Assembly (NCBI GenBank): GCA_963773685.1
Contig: CAVZBY010000006.1
Coordinates: forward strand, 1 to 64,000
Source: JALHVH01 sp963773685
GTDB lineage: Bacteria; Acidobacteriota; Aminicenantia; Aminicenantales; Saccharicenantaceae
DNA: 64,000 nucleotides
Reading direction: 5' to 3'
In this document: piece by piece, positions 38,550 to 46,835 of the stretch
How positions within the stretch are numbered: the first letter of the stretch is position 1
Layout of the letters: each line of letters starts with the position of its first letter
Position numbers and translations under genes: made by a program
Notes under the pieces: model-generated
What the model was told of the DNA's origin: nothing
Seen by the model: the letters and a program-made list of their open reading frames with translations, nothing else
Database searches by the model: none

Positions 38550-39379
38550 AGTCCCGCGCCGTCCTCGTCCTTCTTCTCCTCGCCGCCCCCCTCCCCTCTT
38601 CCGGCCTGACGGTCCGTCTCAAGCTCGCCGGAAGCTATGGGGCTCCGGCGTTCGATGACGCCAACCTGGCCCTGAACGGCTGGGCGGAGTCCCTGAGAAG
38701 GCAAGCCGCCGCGACACCGGGTTGGAGCTTTACGGGCGGCAAGGACGGCCGCCTCCGCGGGGCTTTCGGCATCGGGGGCGAGGTCCTCCTGGATCTTACG
38801 CGACGATGGTCCATCGGGATCGGCTCCGGGTATGCCTTGAGCGAGGTCTCGGAAGGGGCGACGACCCTCGAGATCGAGCGGTCCTCCGTCCCCTACGTCT
38901 ATGCCCGGCCGACGAGGGTCGCCGCCACCCCCTTGTTCCTGTCAGGATATCATACCTTCCCGCTCGGCAGTCGGCTCGGCCTATATATCGGAGCGGGCGC
39001 GGGCCAAGTTCGGGTCAGGTATTCGTCCAGCGCTGCCGTAAAAAGAGCCGCGAGCTCGGGGTTCGCCTATTCGGACGAGCAGTCCGCCTCGGGCCGGGGG
39101 AATCTTGTCCAGGGCACCGCCGGGTTCAAGTACGTCCATGACCAGAATATCGGGCTCTTCCTGGAAGCGGTCTGGAGGCGGGCCAAGGTCGAAACGCTCG
39201 AGAACGGGACGGGAACGCTCTACGCCTACGACGAGTATCGGGCGGACATCGACTTCTGGCAGGCCAAAATGGCCGTCCTCGATGGGCCGCCGGCCGGCGA
39301 GACCTTCCGTTCGGTCCGGAAGGCCGTCGCGGACGCGGGCGGCCTTGTCCTGAGGGTCGGGTTCCTCATCAAGTTCTAG
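38546..39379 (+). CDS. Predicted outer-membrane beta-barrel protein
   Basis: Not a known purine gene. The 277-residue protein begins with a signal peptide (MKSRAVLVLLLLAAPLPSSG). It then alternates short aromatic/glycine-rich strands (SIGIGSGYALSEV, GLYIGAGAGQVRVRY, GLFLEAVWRRAKVE) and ends VLRVGFLIKF, with the C-terminal phenylalanine typical of barrels recognised by BamA. It resembles OmpW/Opacity-type small barrels in pattern only. It is wedged between purL and purN and is translationally coupled to purL, so it is expressed with the purine genes. Confidence 0.7.
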
Positions 39380-39395
39380 ACCGAAGGAGGCCGCC

Positions 39396-40034
39396 GTGTC
39401 CGAAGGATCCTTTCTCAGCCCGCGGAAGACGGGACGCGTCGCCGTCCTGTTGTCGGGAAGGGGCTCCAACTTCCTGGCTCTTCTCGCCGCCGTCCGTGAA
39501 AGCCGGATCGACGCCCGGATCGCGCTCGTCCTGAGCAACAAGGCGGACGCGCCCGGACTTGCCGCGGCCCGGGAGGCGGGGCTCGAAACGCTCTTCCTGG
39601 ACCCCAAGCTTTTCGCCTCGAAGGAGGATTATGACGCGGCGATCGTCCGCGAGCTCGCTGCCCGGGACATCGACCTCGTCTGCCTGGCCGGATATATGAA
39701 GATCCTGACGCCGGTGTTCTGCCGGGCCTTCAAGGACCGCATCCTGAACATCCACCCCGCCCTCCTCCCGGCTTTCCCCGGACTCCACGTCCAACAGAGG
39801 GCCGTCGACTGGGGGGTCCGCTTTTCCGGCTGCACGGTCCACTTCGTCGCCGAAGAGGTGGATGCGGGGCCCATCGTCCTCCAGGCTGTCGTTCCTGTCC
39901 TCCAGGACGACACCGAGGAAACCCTGGCCGCCAGGATCCTCGTCGAGGAACACAAGATCTACCCCGAAGCCGTCCGGCTGTATTTCGAGGGACGGATCGA
40001 GATCCGGGGGCGCCGGGTCTTCATCCGGAGCTGA
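39396..40034 (+). CDS. purN: Phosphoribosylglycinamide formyltransferase
   Basis: PurN transfers formyl from 10-formyl-THF to GAR. It is 212 residues. The start is GTG at 39396, 5 bases after AAGGAGG. Motifs: VAVLLSGRGSNF, LAGYMKILTPVF, the catalytic Asn-His-Asp set in ILNIHPALLPAFPG and HFVAEEVDAGPI. It ends the purine operon 4 bases before a convergent transporter gene. Confidence 0.96.
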   Translation: MSEGSFLSPRKTGRVAVLLSGRGSNFLALLAAVRESRIDARIALVLSNKADAPGLAAAREAGLETLFLDPKLFASKEDYDAAIVRELAARDIDLVCLAGYMKILTPVFCRAFKDRILNIHPALLPAFPGLHVQQRAVDWGVRFSGCTVHFVAEEVDAGPIVLQAVVPVLQDDTEETLAARILVEEHKIYPEAVRLYFEGRIEIRGRRVFIRS

Positions 40035-40038
40035 CGCT

Positions 40039-41031
40039 TCAGGCCGGAACATTCAACGCCGCGAGCCGGGACTCACGCCGCGCTTCGTGGATCCGCAAGA
40101 GACCGACACCGCCGAGGATCACCAGCCCGCCGACGATCTGGAGACGGGACAAGCGTTCGCCGAGGAACGCGGAGGCGATGGCCGCCGTGAAGACCGGTTC
40201 CAGGCTGACGATCAGATTGGCGACCCCGGCCGGAAGGTAGCCGAGGCTCATGTTGTAGAGGCCGAACCCGGCAAGTGTCGGCCCGGCGGCCAGAAGGAAC
40301 AGGACCCCCCACCCGCCCCAAGCGTTCCCGAGCCATAGCAGATCGGCCGGACGGGACGCCGTTCCCGGCAGGATCCCTCCCCCGAACAGATTGAACGCCG
40401 CGAGGAAGAGCGCGGCGATGCCGAACGTGTAGAGGACCGTCGTCCAGGCATTGAGCCCGCGCCTGGACGCAACGCGGCCCATGAGGCTGTAAGCGGCGTA
40501 GCCCAGACCCGAGAGGACGCCGGCCAGGAGGCCCGGAAGGCTTTGGCTTGGCACGGTCGCATCCAAAAGGCCCGAGACGAGAACACAGCCGCCCAGGGTC
40601 GAAGCGACCGCGAGGATCCTGGCAAGGTCCAGCCTCTCCTTGAGCAGCCACCGACCCAGAAGGACGGTGAATCCGGCAGAGGTGTAGACGAGCACCGTGG
40701 ATACGGCAGCCCCCGCGAGGACGACCGAAAGCGTCCAGAGCGAATTGAAGATCGCGAGCAGGAGACCATAGGCCGCGAGGAACCGGACGTCCCGTCCGGC
40801 GATCCTCGTCAACGCGGGTCGAAGGGCCCTCAGAATAAGGAAGAGGATAAGGGCCGTGAACAATTCCCGCCAGAAGGCGAGGACGAGAGGCGGGATGCGG
40901 TAGGTCAGGGTCAGATAGCGGATGAGGATGGCGGTGGTCGAGAGGATGACGGCGCTCGCGAGCGCGATGGGATAGCCGCGGGCCTGCCCGGCGCGTTCGG
41001 CCGCGTCTGCTCCGGTGCCGGCTTGGGTCAA
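40039..41031 (-). CDS. EamA/DMT-family membrane transporter
   Basis: A 330-residue integral membrane protein with about ten hydrophobic segments in two repeats (YPIALASAVILSTTAILIRY near the start; a second repeat from LLAGVLSGLGYAAYSLMGR). The second repeat ends in the family pattern AFLGERLSRLQIVGGLVILGGV. These exporters move metabolites such as amino acids or nucleosides; the substrate cannot be told from sequence. It is convergent with purN and follows tyrS in the same direction. Confidence 0.85.
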   Translation of the reverse strand: MTQAGTGADAAERAGQARGYPIALASAVILSTTAILIRYLTLTYRIPPLVLAFWRELFTALILFLILRALRPALTRIAGRDVRFLAAYGLLLAIFNSLWTLSVVLAGAAVSTVLVYTSAGFTVLLGRWLLKERLDLARILAVASTLGGCVLVSGLLDATVPSQSLPGLLAGVLSGLGYAAYSLMGRVASRRGLNAWTTVLYTFGIAALFLAAFNLFGGGILPGTASRPADLLWLGNAWGGWGVLFLLAAGPTLAGFGLYNMSLGYLPAGVANLIVSLEPVFTAAIASAFLGERLSRLQIVGGLVILGGVGLLRIHEARRESRLAALNVPA

Positions 41032-41062
41032 GGTTCGTCGATCCGCGAGGCCTGCCCGCGCT

Positions 41063-42298
41063 TCATTCGATGACGATCCGGTGGATCTTCTTCTTGCCCG
41101 CTTTGAGCATCATGCCGTCGGGCTTGACGTCCCCGATCGTCAGGAGCCGCTCGAGACTCTCGATGCGCTCCTCGTTGACGTAGAGCCCTCCCTGCTTGAT
41201 CAGGCGCTTGGCCTCGCCGCGCGATGGCGTGAGGCCGACGTCGGTGAAGAGCTCGGCGGGACCGATCCCGGCCTCGAGCCGGGCGCGCGGTACGGCGGTC
41301 GTGGGGAGGGCCTCGACGTCCGCGTCGCCCGCGCCTCCGAACGCCGCCGCCGCCGCCGCGCGCGCCTCGCGGGCCGCGGCCGCGCCGTGAGTGATCGCCG
41401 TCGTCTCGTAGGCCAGGATCCGCTTGGCCTCGTTCGCTTCCGTGTCCTTGAGGGCTTCCAGGCGCCGGATCTCGTCGAGCGGAAGGAAGGTATAGATGCG
41501 CAGGAACCGGCCGACGTCCCGGTCGTCGCAATTGACCCAATACTGATAGAAATCGTAGGGGCTGAAAAGCTCCGCGTCCAGCCAGACGGCGCCCTTGGCG
41601 GTCTTGCCCATCTTGGCCCCCGAGGAGGTCGTCGTCAGGGGAAAGGTCAGGGCCTGGACCTCGGCCCCTTCGACCCGGCGGATGAGGTCGACGCCGGCCA
41701 GGATGTTCCCCCACTGGTCGTCCCCGCCCATCTGCAGACGGCAGCCGAGCGTCTGGAAGAGGTGGAGATAATCATAGGCCTGGAGGATCTGGTAGTTGAA
41801 CTCGATGAACGACAGGCCCTTCTCGAGCCGGAGCTTGTAGGCCTCCGACGCCAGCATCCGGTTGACGGAGAAGTGCCGGCCGATCTCGCGGAGGAACCTC
41901 ACGTAGCTCAAGGAAAGGAGCCAATCCGCGTTGTCGACGGTGACGGCGCCCTTCCCGTCGAACGCGAGATACCGGTCGAGCTGGGCGTGGATCGACCTAC
42001 CGTACTCGCGGATGGTCGCCTCGTCGAGCATCTGCCGCAGCTCGGTCCTGCCGCTCGGGTCGCCGACCATCGTCGTCCCCCCGCCGGTCAGGGCCACGGC
42101 CCTGTGGCCGGCCCGGCGCAGGTGGACCATGGCCATGATCGGAACGAGGCTTCCGGCGTGGAGGCTTCGGGCCGTGCTGTCGAAGCCGATATAGAACGTG
42201 ACCGGCCCTTCGCCGAGCATCCGGCGCACGGCGCCCTCGTCGGACGCCTGGGCGATGAAGCCGCGCTCCTTCAGTTCGTCGTAGATGTTGCCGCTCAC
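41063..42298 (-). CDS. tyrS: Tyrosyl-tRNA synthetase
   Basis: A class I synthetase that charges tRNA-Tyr. With the GTG start at 42298 (reading VSGNIYDELKERGFIAQ) it has 411 residues. This start is chosen because a good promoter lies at 42321-42349, which rules out the longer open frame. The HIGH motif is the variant HAGSLVP, the KMSKS loop reads KMGKT, and QMGGDDQWGNI forms the tyrosine pocket. A C-terminal S4 RNA-binding domain (TPSRGEAKRLIKQGGLYVNE) follows. It is divergent from the ATP-grasp gene. Confidence 0.95.
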   Translation of the reverse strand: MSGNIYDELKERGFIAQASDEGAVRRMLGEGPVTFYIGFDSTARSLHAGSLVPIMAMVHLRRAGHRAVALTGGGTTMVGDPSGRTELRQMLDEATIREYGRSIHAQLDRYLAFDGKGAVTVDNADWLLSLSYVRFLREIGRHFSVNRMLASEAYKLRLEKGLSFIEFNYQILQAYDYLHLFQTLGCRLQMGGDDQWGNILAGVDLIRRVEGAEVQALTFPLTTTSSGAKMGKTAKGAVWLDAELFSPYDFYQYWVNCDDRDVGRFLRIYTFLPLDEIRRLEALKDTEANEAKRILAYETTAITHGAAAAREARAAAAAAFGGAGDADVEALPTTAVPRARLEAGIGPAELFTDVGLTPSRGEAKRLIKQGGLYVNEERIESLERLLTIGDVKPDGMMLKAGKKKIHRIVIE

Positions 42299-42320
42299 GT
42301 TCGGTTCGACTCCTCGCCAT

Positions 42321-42349
42321 TTTATAGCACAGCAGGCCGCCGATGACAA
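42321..42349 (-). promoter_or_regulatory. Promoter of tyrS
   Basis: -35 TTGTCA (42344-42349), a 17-base spacer and -10 TATAAA (42321-42326) on the minus strand, 23 bases from the chosen GTG start. The leader is too short for a T box. Confidence 0.75.
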
Positions 42350-42374
42350 CGGACGCCTCCGGATAAAAAGACGA

Positions 42375-42403
42375 TTGTGCCGGCGCGCCGATTCCTTTAT
42401 GAT
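42375..42403 (+). promoter_or_regulatory. Promoter of the ATP-grasp gene
   Basis: -35 TTGTGC (42375-42380), a 17-base spacer and -10 TATGAT (42398-42403). The -10 box ends only 13 bases before the ATG, so the leader would be about 7 bases. Confidence 0.65.
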
Positions 42404-42416
42404 AGGAAGGGACGAA

Positions 42417-43487
42417 ATGAAAAAGACGCGGGTCGCTCTCGTCTACAACGCGTACACCGACGGCGTCGTCGAATCCGTGGCCGACAGCGGCGGCGTCCGC
42501 TACCTGCGGCAGATGATCCGCGGGATGGCCCGGGCGCTCCGGAGAGGCGGCAACGACGTCCACGTCATCTCGCTCGCCGACGACCTCCAGCGCTTCCAAC
42601 GGACCCTCCAGCGGCTGAAGCCGGACGTCGTCTTCAATCAGTACGACGACGTCGTCCACGGCGCCCTCTACGAAATGCGCGTGGCCGCGCTCGTTCGGAT
42701 CATGGGATACCCGATCACCGGATCGCCGGCCCTCGCCCTGGGCCTGAGCCGGTACAAGTATATGTGCGCCAGCCTCCTCCAGGGCGCCGGGATCCCCATC
42801 CCTCCCGACACGACCCTGTTCGAGAGGATGCGCGACGTCGACGGCCCGAAGTGGTCCTTCCCGCTCATCGTCCAGCCGAGCCAGGAGCACGCCGGCATCG
42901 GCGTGGGCCGCGATTCCATCGTCCGGACGAAGACGGAGCTCCGGGCGAAGGTCCGCGAGATGCTGACCAAGTACCACCAGCCCGCCCTGGCCCAGCGCTT
43001 CATCCCGGGCCGCGAATTCAACATCGGCCTCGTCGGGGGCAAGAAGCTCCGCGTCCTCCCGCCGGCCGAGGTCGACTATACCCGGCTCCCGAAAAAGGTC
43101 CCACCGATCATGTCCTACGCGGCCAAGTGGATCGAAACATCGGTGGAGTACCAGCGGATCTCCGTGACCTGTCCGGCCGACGTCGAGCCCGGACTCGCCG
43201 CCCGCATCTCGAGCACGGCGGTCAAGGCTTTCCGGGCCATCGGCGGCTGGGGCTACGGGCGGGTGGATATCCGCCTCGACGAGGACCTCGTGCCCCGCGT
43301 CCTCGAAGTGAACTGCAATCCCTGCCTCGACAACGATATGGGGCTGGCCCGGTCGGCGCGTTCGGCGGGGATCAAGTACCCGGAGCTCCTGAACCTCATC
43401 ATCCGGGCCGCGTTCGAAGGCCCGCCCAATGACGTCCATATCCCCATGACCTTCGCCGCGGGGCCCCCGGGCGCCCGGCGGAGGTGA
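42417..43487 (+). CDS. ATP-grasp ligase, D-Ala-D-Ala ligase-like
   Basis: 356 residues, starting MKKTRVALVYNAYTDGVVES after AGGAAGGG. The N-terminal Rossmann-like domain (LKPDVVFNQYDD) is followed by an ATP-grasp core: SPLALGLSRYKYM-like segment (SPALALGLSRYKYMCAS), FPLIVQPSQEHAGIGV, FIPGREFNIGLVG, and the metal-binding end RVLEVNCNPCLD. This is the architecture of D-alanine-D-alanine ligase and its many relatives. The usual lysine of VKP is replaced (IVQPSQEH), and the gene is not with murein genes, so a different amide- or peptide-forming ligase is likely. Substrate unknown. Confidence 0.8.
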   Translation: MKKTRVALVYNAYTDGVVESVADSGGVRYLRQMIRGMARALRRGGNDVHVISLADDLQRFQRTLQRLKPDVVFNQYDDVVHGALYEMRVAALVRIMGYPITGSPALALGLSRYKYMCASLLQGAGIPIPPDTTLFERMRDVDGPKWSFPLIVQPSQEHAGIGVGRDSIVRTKTELRAKVREMLTKYHQPALAQRFIPGREFNIGLVGGKKLRVLPPAEVDYTRLPKKVPPIMSYAAKWIETSVEYQRISVTCPADVEPGLAARISSTAVKAFRAIGGWGYGRVDIRLDEDLVPRVLEVNCNPCLDNDMGLARSARSAGIKYPELLNLIIRAAFEGPPNDVHIPMTFAAGPPGARRR

Positions 43488-43490
43488 CCG

Positions 43491-44532
43491 TCAGCCGGTC
43501 AGCCTGCCCGAGTACGAATAATCCATCGCCAGCGCCGTCGCCAGGGCCGCGATGTCCATCAGTTTCCGCAGGCGACGATTCCTGGGAAATTCAAGGGCCA
43601 GGGCCTCCGCGCGGTTCTGGAGCTTCGTCAGGATGGCCGCCCCTTCTTCTTCGTTCAGGCCGGACCAGAGGACGATGAGGTCCAAAAGGTAGCGGTGATG
43701 CTCGCGCAGGAACGCGCGCCGCCGGCCTGACGGACGCCTTCCCCCGCACCGCCGGAAAGACCTGCCGGAGCCTGTCATCCACGAAGCCTTGGGCCGCTTT
43801 CCGGTATCTCTCGGCCCGCAGGCCATAGAACCGGATGAGCCTGATGTTCAGCGTCGAGACCGGGCTCAGCAATCCTCCCTCCCGGACACGGGGCGTCTCG
43901 TCCCGGATGCCCTTCATCAGGGCATCGACGTAATTCAGCTTCTTCAGGGCGGGCCAGAGCCTGTACCGTTGCCTCCACCGGCCGCGGGGGGTCAGCCAGA
44001 CGGCAAAGGTCTCGGCGAAATCTTCGTCGGGGTGCCGTTGGGCGTACATCCGCCCGCAGAAGCTCGTGTCGAGGTGCCGGACGAACGACCGGCTCGCGCG
44101 GTCCGGCCGGAACGTCAGCGGATACCGCCGGGAGAACGCCCCGAAGGTCTCACGCCATCCCGGCTTGCGCCAGAGCCGGTACGCATAATTCACCGCGTGC
44201 CCCGCCTCGTGACGGAGATACATCATGATCTCCCGGCCGTCCTCGATCTCCCCCGCCTGCTCTTCCTCGAGGCGGATCAGCCGCGGGTCGGCGAGGTAGA
44301 ACGGGATGCCGATGACCGGGACCCTGTTCGGGCATCCCCAGATGTCGGTGAGGTAGAACTCCGGACGGAAGCGGATCCCCCGGGCCTCGAGCTCCTTGAG
44401 GATGCGGCGGGTATAGGGCTCGACCGGCGAGCCCTCGAGACGCAGGCCGAGGGCCGAGATCTTCGTGTTCAGGAGTTCGAGGCGGACGGTCTCCCATCCG
44501 TGGACCAGCGACCTGATGTGCCTCTCCGACAT
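43491..44532 (-). CDS. Putative zinc-binding metallopeptidase (one frameshift)
   Basis: Starts MSERHIRSLVHGWETVRLELL. The zinc motif HEAGH lies in MMYLRHEAGHAVNYAYRLW, and a downstream acidic segment DEDFAETFAVWLTP could give the third ligand, a pattern seen in small predicted metallopeptidases without signal peptides. A frame break near 43727 leads into a helical C-terminal part (HHRYLLDLIVLWSGLNEEEGA) ending SGRLTG at 43491. Joined length is about 346 residues. I cannot assign a named family with certainty; the substrate is unknown. It is convergent with the ATP-grasp gene. Confidence 0.65.
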
Positions 44533-44568
44533 GCCCTTCGCGCCCGGGGTCACCCCCGATAAACCGGA

Positions 44569-44598
44569 ACTATACGCCGCCGGGATACGAAAAGCCAA
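44569..44598 (-). promoter_or_regulatory. Probable promoter of the metallopeptidase gene
   Basis: -35 TTGGCT (44593-44598), an 18-base spacer and -10 TATAGT (44569-44574) on the minus strand, 37 bases upstream of the ATG. Confidence 0.6.
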
Positions 44599-44634
44599 CG
44601 AATATTTTTCCCCTGGGGGAGGGCCCGGCGCCGG

Positions 44635-46139
44635 TCATTTGAGGAGGGGCGGAGGGATCATGGCGGGGAGGCGGCCGAAGACCTTCCGGTAGGTCCCGGG
44701 ATAGGCGTCCTTGCCCCCGAGCAGCAAACAGGTCAGGGGCATGGCCTTCCGGGCCAGGGCGGACATTTCCCGGGCCAGACGGCGGATGTCCCATTGGGCG
44801 GTGGCGTCCTCCCTGAGCCTCGAAATATGATAAAGCTCCCTGGCGTTGACCTTGAGCAGGGCTCGCCGCCGATGGGCGTTGGTCAGGAGATAGTCCGCGG
44901 CTCCGCCAACGGCCTTCCTCAGGCGGGCGTGGGCTTCCTCGGTCCCCGCGATGACCTCCATGAACTCGGCCTCGGCCCCGATCTCCGCGACCGACGGCGG
45001 GACGGTCACGCCCAGCCCCGGATCGTAGGGTTGGACGGTCAGGGTCGCCATCCGGTGGCGCTTGAGCTGGGCAAAGCAGGAGGCCGATAGGATCAGCTCG
45101 AAGGTCAGGTCGGGGAACTCGAATTCCCGCAGGGGAAAATCGTAGAACTCCATGCGCCTGAAAGCGGCTTTCGCGACGCTCCGTCTTTCCGCGGCCGACA
45201 GGGCCCGGACCCGGCCCAGGCAGGCGTCATAAGGATCGCCGGAAACAGCGAAGGCCAGGGACGCGAGCAGCTTTTCGTCGGCGTCCGGGGCGGCCTGCAG
45301 GAGCCGGACCGGACGGGGCGGCCTCCCCTTCCCCGTCCGGCGCAGGCGGCCGGCCTTTTCGGACGCCGCGAACGCGTTGCCGACGTCCCGAAGGGTCTCG
45401 GCATCGAATTCCGCGCCCTCGGTGAACAGGACGATCGACGGAGCGACCTCCCGGGCCAGGGCGTGGAGCCGGGAGCCGATCTCGCGGAGCTCGGCGAGGG
45501 GCTTCGACGCGAATCGGCGGATGAGGAGCTCGAGGTTGCGCGCGTTGACGGTCATCCCCAGCTGGCCCTCGGCGGCCAGGCTCACGATATACCGGGCGTC
45601 CTCTTTGGCCCATCCGTCCAGGACGGAGTGGTTCCGGGGATCCCTCGCGGCGTCGGCGTTCCGCGCGAAGACGTGGGGCCGGAGCCGGTCGTAAAGCCGG
45701 TGGTACAGGGCGTTCTGATCCTGATCGCGGACGCGAAGATCCCTTCCAGCCCCGCCGCCCGGACCTCCGCCGGGACGACGAAGTCCTCGCCCAGCTTGAT
45801 ATAACGCTGGGATTTTTCCGTGAACGAGCAGAGGCGGAACCGCTCGAGGTCCTCGATGGCCAGGCGGGAGACGCCGATGACGTCGAAGTTGAAGACGGCG
45901 TGCTCGGCCACGGAATGGTGGCCCATGGCGAAGATGATGTTGCGGTTCGACCGGCGGGCCTTCTCCACCTCCGCCCGGGCTGCGGCCCGGAGCTCGTCGG
46001 CGGGCCGGGGGTCGCGGGAGATCCTGGCGTAGGCCGCCGAAAGGGTTTCGGGCGTGACGTCGTCCCGGGACGGAGAGGCGCGCTTCAGCTCTCCGACGAC
46101 GTCGGCGTCGACATTGTACCCCGCCAGGACGATCTTCAC
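44635..46139 (-). CDS. thyX: Double-domain flavin-dependent thymidylate synthase (one frameshift)
   Basis: ThyX makes dTMP from dUMP using FAD and methylene-THF. The GTG start (46139) gives MKIVLAGYNVDADVVGELK. The first half has GHHSVAEHAVFNFDVIGVSR and the ThyX motif as RFRLCSFTEKSQRY, and later a weak NARNLELLIRRF. A break near 45728 is bridged by ALYHRLYDRL. The second half repeats the fold with RHRMATLTVQPYD and a good substrate motif NARELYHISRLR followed by AQWDIRRLAREM. Total is about 501 residues, twice a normal ThyX. The halves appear degenerate in complementary places. Confidence 0.85.
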
Positions 46140-46146
46140 GGGGACT

Positions 46147-46175
46147 AAGATAACAAAACGACGGAGGGGATTCAA
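46147..46175 (-). promoter_or_regulatory. Promoter of thyX, predicted leaderless
   Basis: -35 TTGAAT (46170-46175), a 17-base spacer and -10 TATCTT (46147-46152) on the minus strand. Exactly 7 bases separate the -10 box from the GTG start, and no ribosome-binding site is present, so transcription should begin at the start codon. Confidence 0.65.
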
Positions 46176-46215
46176 TGACGCGGGCAAGGGCCTTTCCTCG
46201 TGCCCCCTTTCGTTA

Positions 46216-46221
46216 TATAAT
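46216..46221 (+). promoter_or_regulatory. -10 box of the secreted-protein gene
   Basis: A perfect TATAAT lies 21 bases before the ATG at 46243. No good -35 box is seen at the usual distance (TTTCCT at best). Confidence 0.5.
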
Positions 46222-46242
46222 CCGGGCATAAGGGAGGGAATC

Positions 46243-46764
46243 ATGACAATCAGAAGACTCGCCATCGGTGTCTCTCTGGCATTGCTGGTCGCGGCGTCTT
46301 TCTCCGCGGCAGCGTCGGCGGACCAGGCCCCGGTCAAGCCGAAACAGGCCCTCAACATCCAGTTCCGGCCGTTCCCGGACCTGAAGACCTGTCTCAACTG
46401 CGCCAAGCTGGATGTCCGCATCTTCAGCCTGCCCGGCGACGGCTGTCTGCATTGCGAAGATCTCGCCACCTACCTGGACACGTACGCCTTCATCGACCCG
46501 GACCTCTACATCAAGAACCTCGGAAACCTTCCGTCCAATCCGGGGACAGTGACCTTGCAGTGGTATGACCTCGTGAACAAGGGCCCCGCGAATGTGACGC
46601 TCTCCATCCCCGCCGTCCCCGTCGGCGAATGGACGGCCGTCTCGATCCCCAACACGCATATCATCTTCAAAAAGGAGGAAGGGGTCCGGATGACGATCGA
46701 TTACTCGGACACGAACGGCGCCCGCCACAAGGTCCGCACCGTCACGAAATGCCCGGATAATTGA
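46243..46764 (+). CDS. Small secreted protein of unknown function
   Basis: 173 residues with a clear signal peptide (MTIRRLAIGVSLALLVAASF, cleavage near AASA-DQ). The start follows AGGGAGGG by 4 bases. The mature part has two cysteine pairs (CLNC and CLHC, about residues 54-76) and one late cysteine (TKCPDN). A strand-rich stretch follows (NPGTVTLQWYDLVNKGPANVTLSIPAVPVGEW), suggesting a beta-sandwich domain that may be stabilised by disulfides or bind metal. No family recognised. It is transcribed alone. Confidence 0.75.
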   Translation: MTIRRLAIGVSLALLVAASFSAAASADQAPVKPKQALNIQFRPFPDLKTCLNCAKLDVRIFSLPGDGCLHCEDLATYLDTYAFIDPDLYIKNLGNLPSNPGTVTLQWYDLVNKGPANVTLSIPAVPVGEWTAVSIPNTHIIFKKEEGVRMTIDYSDTNGARHKVRTVTKCPDN

Positions 46765-46769
46765 ACGGA

Positions 46770-46822
46770 GCGGACGGGGGGAACGATCGCTCCTGAAGGA
46801 TAGAAGGAGCAGGTCCGTCCGC
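46770..46822. terminator. Bidirectional stem-loop between convergent genes
   Basis: Nested inverted repeat: outer arms 46770-46777 and 46815-46822 (GCGGACGG/CCGTCCGC) and inner arms 46789-46794 and 46805-46810. It lies between the stops of the secreted-protein gene and rtcB. There is no T run, so it would be a weak or Rho-assisted terminator. Confidence 0.5.
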
Positions 46823-46835
46823 TGGCCTGCGGGCG

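Noticed and set aside
41063..42349. Longer tyrS start at 42349
   Set aside because: A good promoter occupies 42321-42349, so codons upstream of about 42314 would not be transcribed from it; the added residues do not look like TyrRS.
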